This document shows, in pieces, positions 23,665 to 32,785 of a DNA stretch of 47,239 bases. How positions within the stretch are numbered: position 1 is the stretch's first letter; each line of letters begins with the position of its first letter. Under the pieces are notes generated by a model. The model was not told the origin of the DNA, did not search any database, and was given only the letters and a program-made list of their open reading frames with translations. The position numbers and the translations under genes are program-made. Source of the stretch: Chitinophaga pinensis (GTDB lineage: Bacteria > Bacteroidota > Bacteroidia > Chitinophagales > Chitinophagaceae); NCBI GenBank assembly GCA_943333125.1, contig CALQSB010000024.1:1-47239 (forward strand), in the 5' to 3' direction.

Positions 23665-26600
23665 TTAACTGTGTGCTTCTTCATGAGCTTCTTCTGCGAT
23701 ACCAACATGTCTGTCGGTATTTCTGATTTTAGCCAGATAACTTACATTAGGCAAAACGTGAAGTTGTTCCAGCACATAGAAATTACGGTTTTTATCTGCT
23801 CTTGCTTTTGAAACCTCACTTTCTTTATCATTTACATTGCCAAAATTTATCGCGTTTGTTGGACAAGCCTGCATACAAGCGGTCTTCACATTACGAACCA
23901 TTGTAGGATCTTGGTTTTTCTTAGCTTCTAATTTGGTGTCCTGTAAACGCTGAACGCAGAAAGAACATTTTTCAATCACACCTCTTGAACGAACGGTAAC
24001 ATCTGGATTCAATACCATTCTTGTTAAATCGTCATTCATCTGGAATACCACTTCATTCAATTCGGTTCCACGTAATGGCTGTTGATTGTCTTTGAAACTA
24101 TCTGCGCCAGTGAAATCTAACCAGTTGAAACGACGAACTTTAAATGGACAGTTGTTTGCGCAATATCTTGTACCAATACAACGATTATAAGTCATTTGAT
24201 TTAATCCTTCACTGCTATGGTTAGTAGCGGCAACCGGACAAACATTTTCGCAAGGAGCGTTATCACAATGCTGACACAACATCGGTTGAAAAACCACATC
24301 AGGGTTTTTAATATCTCCGGTGAAATAGCGGTCAATTCTCAACCAATGCATTTCGTGAGCTTTCTGAACCTGAATCTTACCAACAACACTTACGTTGTTT
24401 TCAGCTGTACAAGCTACAACGCAAGCGCTACAACCGGTACAAGTATTTAAATCGATGCTCATTCCCCATTTGATACCTGGTTTTTCATAATCAGGATAAA
24501 TGGTGCCATCTTTTACGAAATCGGTTTTACCTTCTGCCATTATACCCATTCTCTCATTTCTTGGCTCTTCCAATAATGCTTCCGGGTTCTTCGTGTATGA
24601 CGATAAATTTGTTTCGAAAATTACAGGTCTGCTTTCTGATGAGCCATGAACCTGTGTTTGTGCTAATGGATAAGTATTATTTGTTTTTTCTACAGTTGCT
24701 GCCGCAGAATAAATAAATGAACTGCCATCAAACCCAACCATTGGATAAGCATTCTTACCTGCACCAGTAGCCGAACGACCTACTCTTTCTAAAGAATTTG
24801 CCTGGTCAGCACTTTCTCTTCCATATCCCAATGCTACAGCTATAGTGTTGTCATTTAATCCAGGTAATATTAATACCGGTAATTCTAATGATTTGCCATT
24901 TACGGTTACTTTGATTACAGGTTTTTCAGGCGTTACTTCATAAGAATCAGCTTGGCGTTGGTTGTTCATGATATCCAAACCAACTAAAGATTTAGCTAAC
25001 TCAGGACTAACCATTGCGTAGTTGTCCCAGGTAACTTTAGATATTGGATCAGGTAATTCCTGCAACCAAGGATTGTTAGCTTGGCTACCGGTTCCCATTG
25101 ATACTTTTTGATATAATACCACTTCAGTTGCGCCTGATTTTGCTGCAGCGGCTTTTCCTAAAGCAGCGGTCAATGCAGCAGCATTAAATGTAGCAGCAGC
25201 TGGAGCCGTTTCCACTTCAATAACCCCATCTTGTAATGCTTTTTCAAAATCTGCTTTGCCAGACCAGAAGTCTTTGACATAATTTTCATAGTCAGCCGAA
25301 GAAACTTTAGAAGGTGTAACACCTAATACTTTTCCTGTTGAATCAACTGTTGGAATATTGACTGTTTGAGAACCCGTCCACTTCATCAATGAAGTTTGGA
25401 ATGCTCTTGTTTTAAACAATGGATTAATCAACGGCTGCATGAAACTGAAATGTCCTGTCTTTGGTTCCGCATCACCCCAGCTTTCCAGCCAGTGATGAGA
25501 AGGAATTACATATTTACATTGCTCAGAAGTTTCATCCAGTGTTCCGTTAAAAGAAATGCTTACCGGAACTTTTGAAATTGCTGCGCCCAGCTTATTTCCT
25601 TCTGAGAAAGAATAAACCGGATTGCAATCGTAAACCAGCAAGGCACCTACGGATCCTGAATTAATATCAGCAACCAGAGTGCTCATTTCTGTATCTGTTC
25701 CTTTACGTGTGTTATTGGTAACAGCCCAGTTTATAGTTGTTCCGTTTGCGCCTATTATTTCATTGATGGTATTTACTACCACCTGAATGTTCATGTCATT
25801 GCTTCCACATACTACCAATGAAGCTCCTTTTGTCTTCATTAATTCTGCAGCAGCTTTATCAATACCTGCTTTTACTTTAGCATCAGCAATTGAAGGAGCA
25901 GTAACTGCGCCACCTAATTTTGCCAGTAAAGCCAAAGCAATTGCTCCTGTTTCGGAAGGCTTATGAGTAAAACGGTCATCTGCATTACTACCAGTAAGGC
26001 TTAACATACTTTCGAAATGAAAGTGACGACTAAGCTTAGGAGCATCTCCTGATACTTTTCTATTAGATGCGTATTGTCTGCTGAATTCAACCGGACTTAA
26101 CCATGTTCCCAAAAAATCAGCACCTAAACTAACAATAGTTTTTGCTTTGTCGAATTGGTAGGAAGGCAATGCTTTTTTTCCGTAACAAGCTTCATTGGCC
26201 GTAATCATTCCGCTATAACTAACGGTATCATACTGTACATGACGGCTGCCTGGATATTTTGCAAGAAAATTATTAATGATTTGTAATGTAGAAGGAGAAT
26301 TGATTGTAGAAGTTAATAGTACCACCGATTTCGCCCCTATCGAACTCATCTCGCCAGCAATCATACTGTCAAAAGCTTCGAATGTGCTTACTTCTTTGTA
26401 ATCATTCCCTACTTTTTGTAATGGGTGACGTAAACGAGTGGTATCATAAAGATCAAGAACAGAAGCCTGAGCCTGAGCACTTGTTCCACCTTTTGTTATT
26501 GATGACAATTCGTTGCCTTCTATTTTAATAGGTCTTCCGTCTCTTTGTTTAACAACTACACTTATTGCATCACCACCATTAACATAAGTTGAAGCATAAT

Positions 26601-26877
26601 AATTGGAAACGCCTGGAATTACATTATCGGGTCTTTGAAGATAAGGAACTGCTCTTCTTACGGGCATTTCACAGCTGGCGGCAAGTGCAGCAGCGGCTGT
26701 GCTGAATCCTAAATATTTTAGAAAATCCCTGCGAGGCGTTTTACCATCAAGAAGTCCTTCGCTGGAAATCTCTTCAATTGGTAATAATGATTCGTTAAAC
26801 TCATTATCAGCAGACTGTTTAAAAGTTGCTGTCTGGTTTAGTTCTCCGAAATTCTGCCAATACTTCTTATTACTCAT
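23665..26877 (-). CDS. actB: Alternative complex III, iron-sulfur/molybdopterin-like subunit ActB
   Basis: The 1070-residue fusion has a molybdopterin-oxidoreductase-like half (about 80-745), which in ACIII carries no Mo cofactor, and a C-terminal ferredoxin half for three [4Fe-4S] and one [3Fe-4S] cluster. Cysteine groups seen: CTGCSACVVAC, CQHCDNAPCENVC, CIGTRYCANNC and CSFCVQRL with CMQACP. The N-terminus has a twin-arginine signal (TPRRDFLKYLGF, Arg49-Arg50) ending in a lipobox-like AASC (Cys69). The Tat signal begins unusually far in, as in other TAT-variant-translocated family members. Starts 39 nt after actA. Confidence 0.96.
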   Translation of the reverse strand: MSNKKYWQNFGELNQTATFKQSADNEFNESLLPIEEISSEGLLDGKTPRRDFLKYLGFSTAAAALAASCEMPVRRAVPYLQRPDNVIPGVSNYYASTYVNGGDAISVVVKQRDGRPIKIEGNELSSITKGGTSAQAQASVLDLYDTTRLRHPLQKVGNDYKEVSTFEAFDSMIAGEMSSIGAKSVVLLTSTINSPSTLQIINNFLAKYPGSRHVQYDTVSYSGMITANEACYGKKALPSYQFDKAKTIVSLGADFLGTWLSPVEFSRQYASNRKVSGDAPKLSRHFHFESMLSLTGSNADDRFTHKPSETGAIALALLAKLGGAVTAPSIADAKVKAGIDKAAAELMKTKGASLVVCGSNDMNIQVVVNTINEIIGANGTTINWAVTNNTRKGTDTEMSTLVADINSGSVGALLVYDCNPVYSFSEGNKLGAAISKVPVSISFNGTLDETSEQCKYVIPSHHWLESWGDAEPKTGHFSFMQPLINPLFKTRAFQTSLMKWTGSQTVNIPTVDSTGKVLGVTPSKVSSADYENYVKDFWSGKADFEKALQDGVIEVETAPAAATFNAAALTAALGKAAAAKSGATEVVLYQKVSMGTGSQANNPWLQELPDPISKVTWDNYAMVSPELAKSLVGLDIMNNQRQADSYEVTPEKPVIKVTVNGKSLELPVLILPGLNDNTIAVALGYGRESADQANSLERVGRSATGAGKNAYPMVGFDGSSFIYSAAATVEKTNNTYPLAQTQVHGSSESRPVIFETNLSSYTKNPEALLEEPRNERMGIMAEGKTDFVKDGTIYPDYEKPGIKWGMSIDLNTCTGCSACVVACTAENNVSVVGKIQVQKAHEMHWLRIDRYFTGDIKNPDVVFQPMLCQHCDNAPCENVCPVAATNHSSEGLNQMTYNRCIGTRYCANNCPFKVRRFNWLDFTGADSFKDNQQPLRGTELNEVVFQMNDDLTRMVLNPDVTVRSRGVIEKCSFCVQRLQDTKLEAKKNQDPTMVRNVKTACMQACPTNAINFGNVNDKESEVSKARADKNRNFYVLEQLHVLPNVSYLAKIRNTDRHVGIAEEAHEEAHS

Positions 26878-26916
26878 AGTTTGTAAATTCGATAATTCGG
26901 TAATATGCTCTTTATA

Positions 26917-28197
26917 TTAATAGTGACATTTTTGACATTCTGTTCCACCAATCTTTTCTACAGTTACGCTATCCAGTTTGTGGTTTTTAATGTCTTCATG
27001 AAATTTCTCATAAATGCTGTAAAACTTGTTGCCTTCTTTTGTTTCTTTATTATAGAAATCAACTTTGCTTTCGCGATGACAATTTACGCACCAACCCATA
27101 CTCAATTCGGCAAACTGAAATACTTCTGGCATTTCCTGAATATTGCCATGGCAGGTCTGACACTGTTGTTTACCTACTTTTATGTGCTGACTGTGATTAA
27201 AATAAACGTGATCGGGAAGATTGTGGATTTTCACCCATGAAATAGGCTTGGCTCCGTCTGGAATTCCATCGCTGTTATTATCTGCATTATATTGTTTTGT
27301 ATCTGGATTCCATCCTGCATATTGATATAGTTTTTGGATTTCCTCAGTTCCATTAACAGCAGAACCATCTTCTCTTACAATAGGATCTCCCTTGTATTCT
27401 TTAATAGCCATATGGCAATTCATACAAACATTCACTGATGGAATACCTGCATGTTTGCTATCCTGTGCACTTCCGTGACAATACAAACAACTGATTTGAT
27501 TTATACCTGCATGTATTTTATGGGAATAATAAATAGGTTGAACGGGCTGATAATTTTTCATTCTGCCCAAACCAATTGCACCAGTAATGGTAAAATAACC
27601 GCCAACAATAAATAAAACCAAAATGCCAGCCATTAAATACGTTTTATTTCTATAAAAAGGAACAGGCTCACTGCGATAGATACCCTCTTTTTCATCAGAC
27701 AGCTTTCTAAGGTTGCTGTTAACCTGAAGTAAAATAAGCGCAACAAGAGCTAATACTAATGTTAAAATTCCATACAACATTGAATCATCGGATGCTCCTC
27801 CGGCAGCACCAGAAGCCGAAGCGGTTGCAGGTGCAGGTGGGGTATAATCATCTACATATTTTAATATGGCATCAATCTCTTCTTTTTTGAGATTAGAGAA
27901 AGCCGTCATAACCGTTGGCTTCCATTGTTCAAAAAGCGCTTTTGCATAAGCATCAGTAGCAATCATCTGTGCAGGATTGGCTACCCACTTATAAACCCAA
28001 TCGGGACTTGGAACTCTTGAACTCCAACCCTTCAAAGCCGGACCAGTATAATCCGCATCAGGTTTATGACAGTTAGAACAGTTTGCTTTGAAGAGTGCTT
28101 CTCCATCTGCTGCAAAGGCAGAATTATTTATAGAAAATAATAATACTAAAAGTAAAACAGCTAGAGTTTTGTTGATAGTTATTCGATAGCGACTCAT
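26917..28197 (-). CDS. actA: Alternative complex III multiheme cytochrome ActA, fused to an N-terminal cytochrome c domain
   Basis: First gene of the act-cox operon. It has a signal peptide (1-30), a class I cytochrome c domain (30-120, CSNCH at 40-44), a Pro/Ala linker, two membrane helices (about 139-158 and 187-206), then the pentaheme ActA domain with five CxxCH sites at 237-241, 258-262, 346-350, 370-374 and 421-425. The last is at the extreme C-terminus (CQKCHY). So six hemes are predicted, seven with ActE. ActA in the best-known ACIII has the five-heme module. The extra domain could extend the electron wire toward the oxidase, which itself has no fused cytochrome c. I chose the ATG at 28197. 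Confidence 0.93.
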   Translation of the reverse strand: MSRYRITINKTLAVLLLVLLFSINNSAFAADGEALFKANCSNCHKPDADYTGPALKGWSSRVPSPDWVYKWVANPAQMIATDAYAKALFEQWKPTVMTAFSNLKKEEIDAILKYVDDYTPPAPATASASGAAGGASDDSMLYGILTLVLALVALILLQVNSNLRKLSDEKEGIYRSEPVPFYRNKTYLMAGILVLFIVGGYFTITGAIGLGRMKNYQPVQPIYYSHKIHAGINQISCLYCHGSAQDSKHAGIPSVNVCMNCHMAIKEYKGDPIVREDGSAVNGTEEIQKLYQYAGWNPDTKQYNADNNSDGIPDGAKPISWVKIHNLPDHVYFNHSQHIKVGKQQCQTCHGNIQEMPEVFQFAELSMGWCVNCHRESKVDFYNKETKEGNKFYSIYEKFHEDIKNHKLDSVTVEKIGGTECQKCHY

Positions 28198-28240
28198 ACA
28201 GTTATCGGGGCTAATGTGGAAGAAAATCCTTTTTCGTGCA

Positions 28241-28248
28241 CAAAAGTA
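28241..28248 (-). promoter_or_regulatory. Bacteroidota -7 box (TACTTTTG) of the act-cox operon
   Basis: On the minus strand the region reads TACTTTTG, a perfect TAnnTTTG, about 43 nt upstream of actA. A TTG lies about 22 nt further upstream and could serve as -33 element; it falls within the inverted repeat at 28256-28276. Confidence 0.5.
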
Positions 28249-28255
28249 AGGTACG

Positions 28256-28276
28256 ATGTTGACATAATATCAACAT
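28256..28276. promoter_or_regulatory. 7-bp inverted repeat upstream of actA, candidate operator
   Basis: ATGTTGA, 7-nt spacer CATAATA, then TCAACAT: a perfect 7-7-7 dyad. It covers the expected -33 region of the act promoter, where a bound dimeric regulator would affect transcription. The regulator is unknown. Confidence 0.45.
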
Positions 28277-28412
28277 TTTAAAAAAAAATTTTCTTTATCT
28301 CAAGTGAATTTCAAGCTATTGTAATTTCAAGGGTTAAGAATTGTCATAAAAATGTAAATAATTTCGCATGCTTATTTATTTAAAAAAAATAGCAAAATAA
28401 TAAACAAGTTTT

Positions 28413-29303
28413 ATGCAATTTTGTACAATGTTAAAAAAGCTGCAACAAAAATGGGGTGTGAATAGTGGAAAGATGTTTCTTATTATGATCACTTTTGCTT
28501 TAGGAGGATCTTCTTGTGCACGTCTTGCTGATCTTTTATTGCTGCTTTTTTTTGATGAAAAAAATATTTTTTGGTGGACGGCTTATTTTTTTCTAATTGT
28601 TGTTTTATGGCCAATTTGTGTCATACTCATTAGTATTCTGTTGGGTCAGTACTCTTTTTTTAAATCCTATATTTTCCGAATCTGGGGCAAAATGATTGGA
28701 AAATCAGTCAAAATCAATCAAAAAACGACCAAAATTGCCATTTTTGCCAGCGGTAAAGGATCCAATGCAAATAACATTATATCTTATTTTAAAAATATTT
28801 CTTCAGTTAAAATTGCTTTAATTCTAACCGATAACTCAGAAGCTGGGGTAATTGATGTTGCAAAAAATAATCATATCCCTTTTCATATTTTAAACAAGGA
28901 AGACAGAATTGACTATAGCAATTGTATAGAAAAACTGAGAAACAACCACATTGATTTTATTGTTTTAGCGGGTTATCTTAAAAAAATTCCGGAAAGCCTG
29001 ATTCGTGCATTTCCCGAAAAAATTATAAATATTCACCCGGCTTTATTGCCTAAATATGGCGGAAAAGGAATGTATGGCAGCAATGTGCACGAATCAGTTA
29101 TTGCAAAAAAAGAAACAGAAAGCGGAATTACGATTCATTTTGTTGATGAACAATACGATCATGGAGAAATTATTTTTCAGCAAAACTGCGATATCACCGC
29201 TTCAGATACCGCAGAAACCTTAGCCGAAAAAATTCATCAGCTTGAATACGCCCATTTTCCACGAGTAATTTACGAGGTCGTACAAAAGCAAAATCAACGT
29301 TAA
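28413..29303 (+). CDS. purN: DUF6787 membrane domain fused to phosphoribosylglycinamide formyltransferase (PurN)
   Basis: Residues 1-93 are a two-helix membrane module matching DUF6787 (KWGVNSGKMFLIMITFALGGSS, then VVLWPICVILISILLGQYSFFKSYIFRIWGKM). Residues about 105-296 are a complete PurN, which transfers a formyl group to GAR in purine synthesis: IAIFASGKGSN (108-118), catalytic Asn206 and His208 in INIHPALLPKYGG, and Asp249 in QYDHG. In many Bacteroidota I would expect these to be separate proteins. An internal ATG at 28692 (Met94) could give free PurN. ATG at 28413 is used; 28428 is an alternative. Divergent from the act operon. Confidence 0.85.
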   Translation: MQFCTMLKKLQQKWGVNSGKMFLIMITFALGGSSCARLADLLLLLFFDEKNIFWWTAYFFLIVVLWPICVILISILLGQYSFFKSYIFRIWGKMIGKSVKINQKTTKIAIFASGKGSNANNIISYFKNISSVKIALILTDNSEAGVIDVAKNNHIPFHILNKEDRIDYSNCIEKLRNNHIDFIVLAGYLKKIPESLIRAFPEKIINIHPALLPKYGGKGMYGSNVHESVIAKKETESGITIHFVDEQYDHGEIIFQQNCDITASDTAETLAEKIHQLEYAHFPRVIYEVVQKQNQR

Positions 29304-29345
29304 AAGAAAAACTGTTGATTTGATTGTTTTTTATCTAATTTAATA

Positions 29346-30467
29346 TTGCATTCAAATATTGAACTTTTGAAAGGTCTCTTTTTTACAATTTTGTTTTTTC
29401 CTTTTTTTCTGAAAGCACAATTTATTGTTAGTGGAACAGTGTATGATGTTTCAAAAATAAATTATGTAGAGGATGTAAGAGTAGTTAGTTCCTCCGGAAT
29501 ATTTTCTGTCACGGATAGTTTGGGCAAGTATAAAATTATGGTTAACGAAAAAGATTCATTAGTATTTTATTATAATAATAAACCCACTCAAAAATTTATT
29601 GTTTCCCAGATTCCGGATCCGCGGCATTTTGATATCTCTATTCATCTTACCGTAAAAAGTAAATACAGTGTGTTAAAAGAAGTAACGGTGTTTTCAAAAT
29701 CATACAAACAGGATTCTATTGAAAACAGAATATCTTACGCAGAGATTTTTAATTATTCTGCACCTGGACTTAAATCCTCTATTTCGGCAGACGGTATGGC
29801 TGGTGCAGATTTAGATGAACTCATTAATCTTTTCAGATTCAGAAGAAATAAAAGAATGCAGGCTTTTCAAAAAAGACTGGAAGAACAAGAACAGGAAAAT
29901 TATGTAAACTACCGGTTTAATAAAATATTTGTAAAAAGAATCGCAGGATTAAGTAGCCCTGATTTAGATACTTTTTTATTGTGGTACAGGCCAACTTATG
30001 AATTTACTAAAAACCGGGATGAGATTGCTTTCAATCAATATATTCTCAACGCAGCAGCACAATTTAAAAAAATTTATAGCTCTTTAAAAACAACAACTAT
30101 GGAATACAATAAGTTAACTCCCGAGGAAGAATATGTTATTCTTAAAAAAGGAACAGAGGCGCCTTATACCGGGGAGTATACCAATAATAAAGCTATAGGA
30201 ACTTATATCTGCCGACGCTGTAATGCACCATTATATGAATCTAAAGATAAGTTTGATTCACATTGTGGCTGGCCAAGTTTTGATGATGAAATACTTGGAG
30301 CGGTAAAGCGAGTACCCGATGCTGATGGCAGACGTATTGAAATTGTTTGTGCTAAATGTGATGGTCATTTAGGCCATGTTTTTACTGGTGAACAATTTAC
30401 AAATAAAAACACGAGACATTGTGTCAATTCAATTTCGATGAAGTTTATTCCGAAAGAGATTCAATAG
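29346..30467 (+). CDS. msrB: Carboxypeptidase-regulatory-like domain fused to methionine-(R)-S-oxide reductase MsrB
   Basis: The N-terminal part has a signal peptide (about residues 8-25) and a CarboxypepD_reg-like beta domain (about 26-115), then a charged helical region (about 155-250). Residues 252-370 are a full MsrB: Zn ligands Cys289, Cys292, Cys335, Cys338, GWPSF at 308-312 and catalytic Cys359 in RHCVNS. As drawn, the enzyme would be exported. No ATG opens the frame: TTG at 29346 or, fitting the signal peptide better, TTG at 29367. The ATG at 30099 (Met252, [10 protein letters not shown]) sits exactly where free MsrB normally begins and could give a cytoplasmic form. Confidence 0.8.
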   Translation: MHSNIELLKGLFFTILFFPFFLKAQFIVSGTVYDVSKINYVEDVRVVSSSGIFSVTDSLGKYKIMVNEKDSLVFYYNNKPTQKFIVSQIPDPRHFDISIHLTVKSKYSVLKEVTVFSKSYKQDSIENRISYAEIFNYSAPGLKSSISADGMAGADLDELINLFRFRRNKRMQAFQKRLEEQEQENYVNYRFNKIFVKRIAGLSSPDLDTFLLWYRPTYEFTKNRDEIAFNQYILNAAAQFKKIYSSLKTTTMEYNKLTPEEEYVILKKGTEAPYTGEYTNNKAIGTYICRRCNAPLYESKDKFDSHCGWPSFDDEILGAVKRVPDADGRRIEIVCAKCDGHLGHVFTGEQFTNKNTRHCVNSISMKFIPKEIQ

Positions 30468-30513
30468 GTTGAAAGTGTTAATTAGTAATCGATAACCTTT
30501 TGAACCTTTGAAA
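30467..30513. repeat. GGTTCAA-type inverted repeat between convergent genes
   Basis: AGGTTGAAAG on the left and AACCTTTTGAACCTTTGAAAC on the right are related to the arms at 519-622. It spans the whole gap between the msrB fusion and the E1 gene and could serve both as a terminator. Confidence 0.45.
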
Positions 30514-32538
30514 CTAATACTGCATCAGGCGTTCCACATACTCACCAAGTCTCGAATTCGCCATAAAGTTTTTTTCCAGATCTATATTAAAAGGAATGGG
30601 CGTGTCCAGGCTGGCACATCGCAATACCGGAGCATCAAGTAAATGAAAATGATTTTCAGTAATCCATGCAGAAATTTCACCGCCAATTCCACCCATAAGT
30701 GAATCTTCATGCAAAATCAAAACCTTTCCGGTACGCATAACCGAATTTTTAATGGCTTCATAATCTAAAGGCAACAATGTTCTTAAGTCAAGAATATCTA
30801 AAGATTGTGCAGGATTTTGTTTTTGATATTCCATAGCCCAGTGCACTCCGGCGCCATAAGTAATTATTGAAACCTCGTCTCCGGATTTTACATGTTTTGC
30901 CTTCCCGATTTCTATTTCATAATAATCATCAGGAACCAATCCGCTAACGCTTCTGTATAATGCCTTATGTTCAAAAAACAAAACAGGATTCGGGTCATTA
31001 ATCGCCGCAATCAATAAGCCTTTTGCATCTATTGGAGTCGAAGGATATACTACTTTTAGTCCGGGCGTATGTACAAACCAGGCTTCATTACTCTGACTAT
31101 GAAATGGACCGGCACCTACACCGCCGCCTGTTGGCATTCTTATCACCACATCCGCATTCTGCCCCCAGCGATAATGAATCTTTGCCAAGTTGTTGATGAT
31201 TTGATTAAATCCAACTGTAGCAAAATCAGAAAACTGCATTTCCATCATTGATTTAATTCCGCTTAAACTCAATCCTAAAGAAGCACCCACAATCGCACTC
31301 TCGCAGATTGGTGTATTGCGAATTCTTTCTTTACCAAATTTTTCTAAAAATCCTTCTGTTACTTTAAAGGCGCCTCCGTACTCTGCAATATCCTGTCCCA
31401 TCAACACTAAATTATCATATCGGGTTAATGATTGTTCCAGCGCATCACTGATAGCGTTAATGTATTTTTTATCTGATTGCAAACCTTTACTACTATTATC
31501 ATTCGCAAAGCTGTTATCAATAATCATTTCTGGCGAATCAATTCTGGGTGCATAAACATCCCAGATTTCTTCTGCCGTATCGGGTATAACAGGTGCCGAT
31601 TCAAAACCAATTTTTAATTCTGATTCAATATGATTTTTTGTTGTTACTCTTATTTCTGTTATTTCTCCTTCGGATAAAATATTTTCTTTTTTCAGCCACT
31701 CTTCATAATTTTTTATAGGATCTTTCTTCTCCCATTCTTCAAACAAATGTTTTGGAACATATTTTACGCCACTCGCTTCTTCGTGTCCGCGCATACGAAA
31801 GGTCATACATTCAATTAAATAAGGCTTTTGATTTTTTATACAAAATTCTCTTACTCCTTTAATGGTTTCATAAACTTCAAGAATATTATTGCCATCAATC
31901 TGAATACCTTCAATACCATAACCAATGGCTTTGTCCACCAAGTTTTTGCAGCGGTATTGCTCATTAGTTGGTGTACTTAATCCGTAGCCATTGTTTTCTA
32001 TAATAAAAATCACGGGTAAATCCCAAACGGCAGCTACATTCAGTGCTTCATGAAAATCTCCTTCACTGGTGCCGCCATCGCCTGTAAAAGCAACAGATAC
32101 TTTTTGTTCTTTTTTTAATTTATGTGCTAAAGCCACGCCATCGGCGATAGCCATTTGCGGACCCAGATGAGAAATCATTCCACAGATATGATCCGAAGCA
32201 CTGCCAAAATGAAAACTTCTTTCTCTGCCCTTACTGTACCCGTCTTTGTTGCCTTGCCATTGTTTGAATAATTTACTTAACGACATATTTCTTGATGTAA
32301 AGACACCCAGATTTCTGTGTAAAGGCATTACCCACTCATCGCTGTCAAGTGCTTTTGTAACACCTACAGCAATTGCTTCCTGGCCAATTCCGCTGAACCA
32401 TTTGGAGATTTTTCCCTGACGCAAGAGTACCAGCATCTTTTCTTCAATCATTCTGGGAAAGAGAATAGACTTGTACAAATCAATCAATTCTTCGTTAGTG
32501 AGTTCTTTTCTTGAAAATTGCATGGGCGAATTTCTCAA
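30514..32538 (-). CDS. 2-oxoacid dehydrogenase E1, fused alpha and beta subunits
   Basis: Thiamine-diphosphate enzyme that decarboxylates a 2-oxoacid and acylates the lipoyl group of E2. The alpha part (about 1-330) has GKISKWFSGIGQEAIAVG and the TPP-binding segment GDGGTSEGDFHEALN..NNGYG. The beta part (about 355-674) has LMGQDIAEYGGAF, ESAIVGASLGLS, EMQFSDFA and the late HEDSLMGG. Separate in the classical branched-chain complex, these are fused here, a known arrangement in Bacteroidota. Pyruvate or branched-chain substrate cannot be decided. No E2 or E3 is adjacent. ATG at 32538 used; Met6 is an alternative. Confidence 0.92.
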   Translation of the reverse strand: MRNSPMQFSRKELTNEELIDLYKSILFPRMIEEKMLVLLRQGKISKWFSGIGQEAIAVGVTKALDSDEWVMPLHRNLGVFTSRNMSLSKLFKQWQGNKDGYSKGRERSFHFGSASDHICGMISHLGPQMAIADGVALAHKLKKEQKVSVAFTGDGGTSEGDFHEALNVAAVWDLPVIFIIENNGYGLSTPTNEQYRCKNLVDKAIGYGIEGIQIDGNNILEVYETIKGVREFCIKNQKPYLIECMTFRMRGHEEASGVKYVPKHLFEEWEKKDPIKNYEEWLKKENILSEGEITEIRVTTKNHIESELKIGFESAPVIPDTAEEIWDVYAPRIDSPEMIIDNSFANDNSSKGLQSDKKYINAISDALEQSLTRYDNLVLMGQDIAEYGGAFKVTEGFLEKFGKERIRNTPICESAIVGASLGLSLSGIKSMMEMQFSDFATVGFNQIINNLAKIHYRWGQNADVVIRMPTGGGVGAGPFHSQSNEAWFVHTPGLKVVYPSTPIDAKGLLIAAINDPNPVLFFEHKALYRSVSGLVPDDYYEIEIGKAKHVKSGDEVSIITYGAGVHWAMEYQKQNPAQSLDILDLRTLLPLDYEAIKNSVMRTGKVLILHEDSLMGGIGGEISAWITENHFHLLDAPVLRCASLDTPIPFNIDLEKNFMANSRLGEYVERLMQY

Positions 32539-32785
32539 TTATTGGTGAAACGACAAAGGGAATGAAGGTTTTAATTTGGCAACTTGAAAATTTGAGTAAG
32601 AAATAGCCTGATGGTTGTGAGTGCATTTTACATTTTTGTGAATTAAACGAGCCCGGCTTCTTTTGAAAATTTCCAAATAAATAAAAATGCCTTAAATGTT
32701 AAAAAGATGATAATGGTTTGATTTCTCTTTACAAGGCTTATGGAATTTCACCAACAGTACAATCTGCGGAACAAAATTTTATATT

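Noticed and set aside
28370..28412. Promoter box TAATTTCG before the purN fusion
   Set aside because: One mismatch to TAnnTTTG and no convincing -33 partner; too weak to call.
28413..30467. Alternative genetic code or stop readthrough as the reason for two fusions
   Set aside because: Both fusions are simple open frames with no internal stop codon, and all neighbouring genes use TAA, TAG and TGA as stops.
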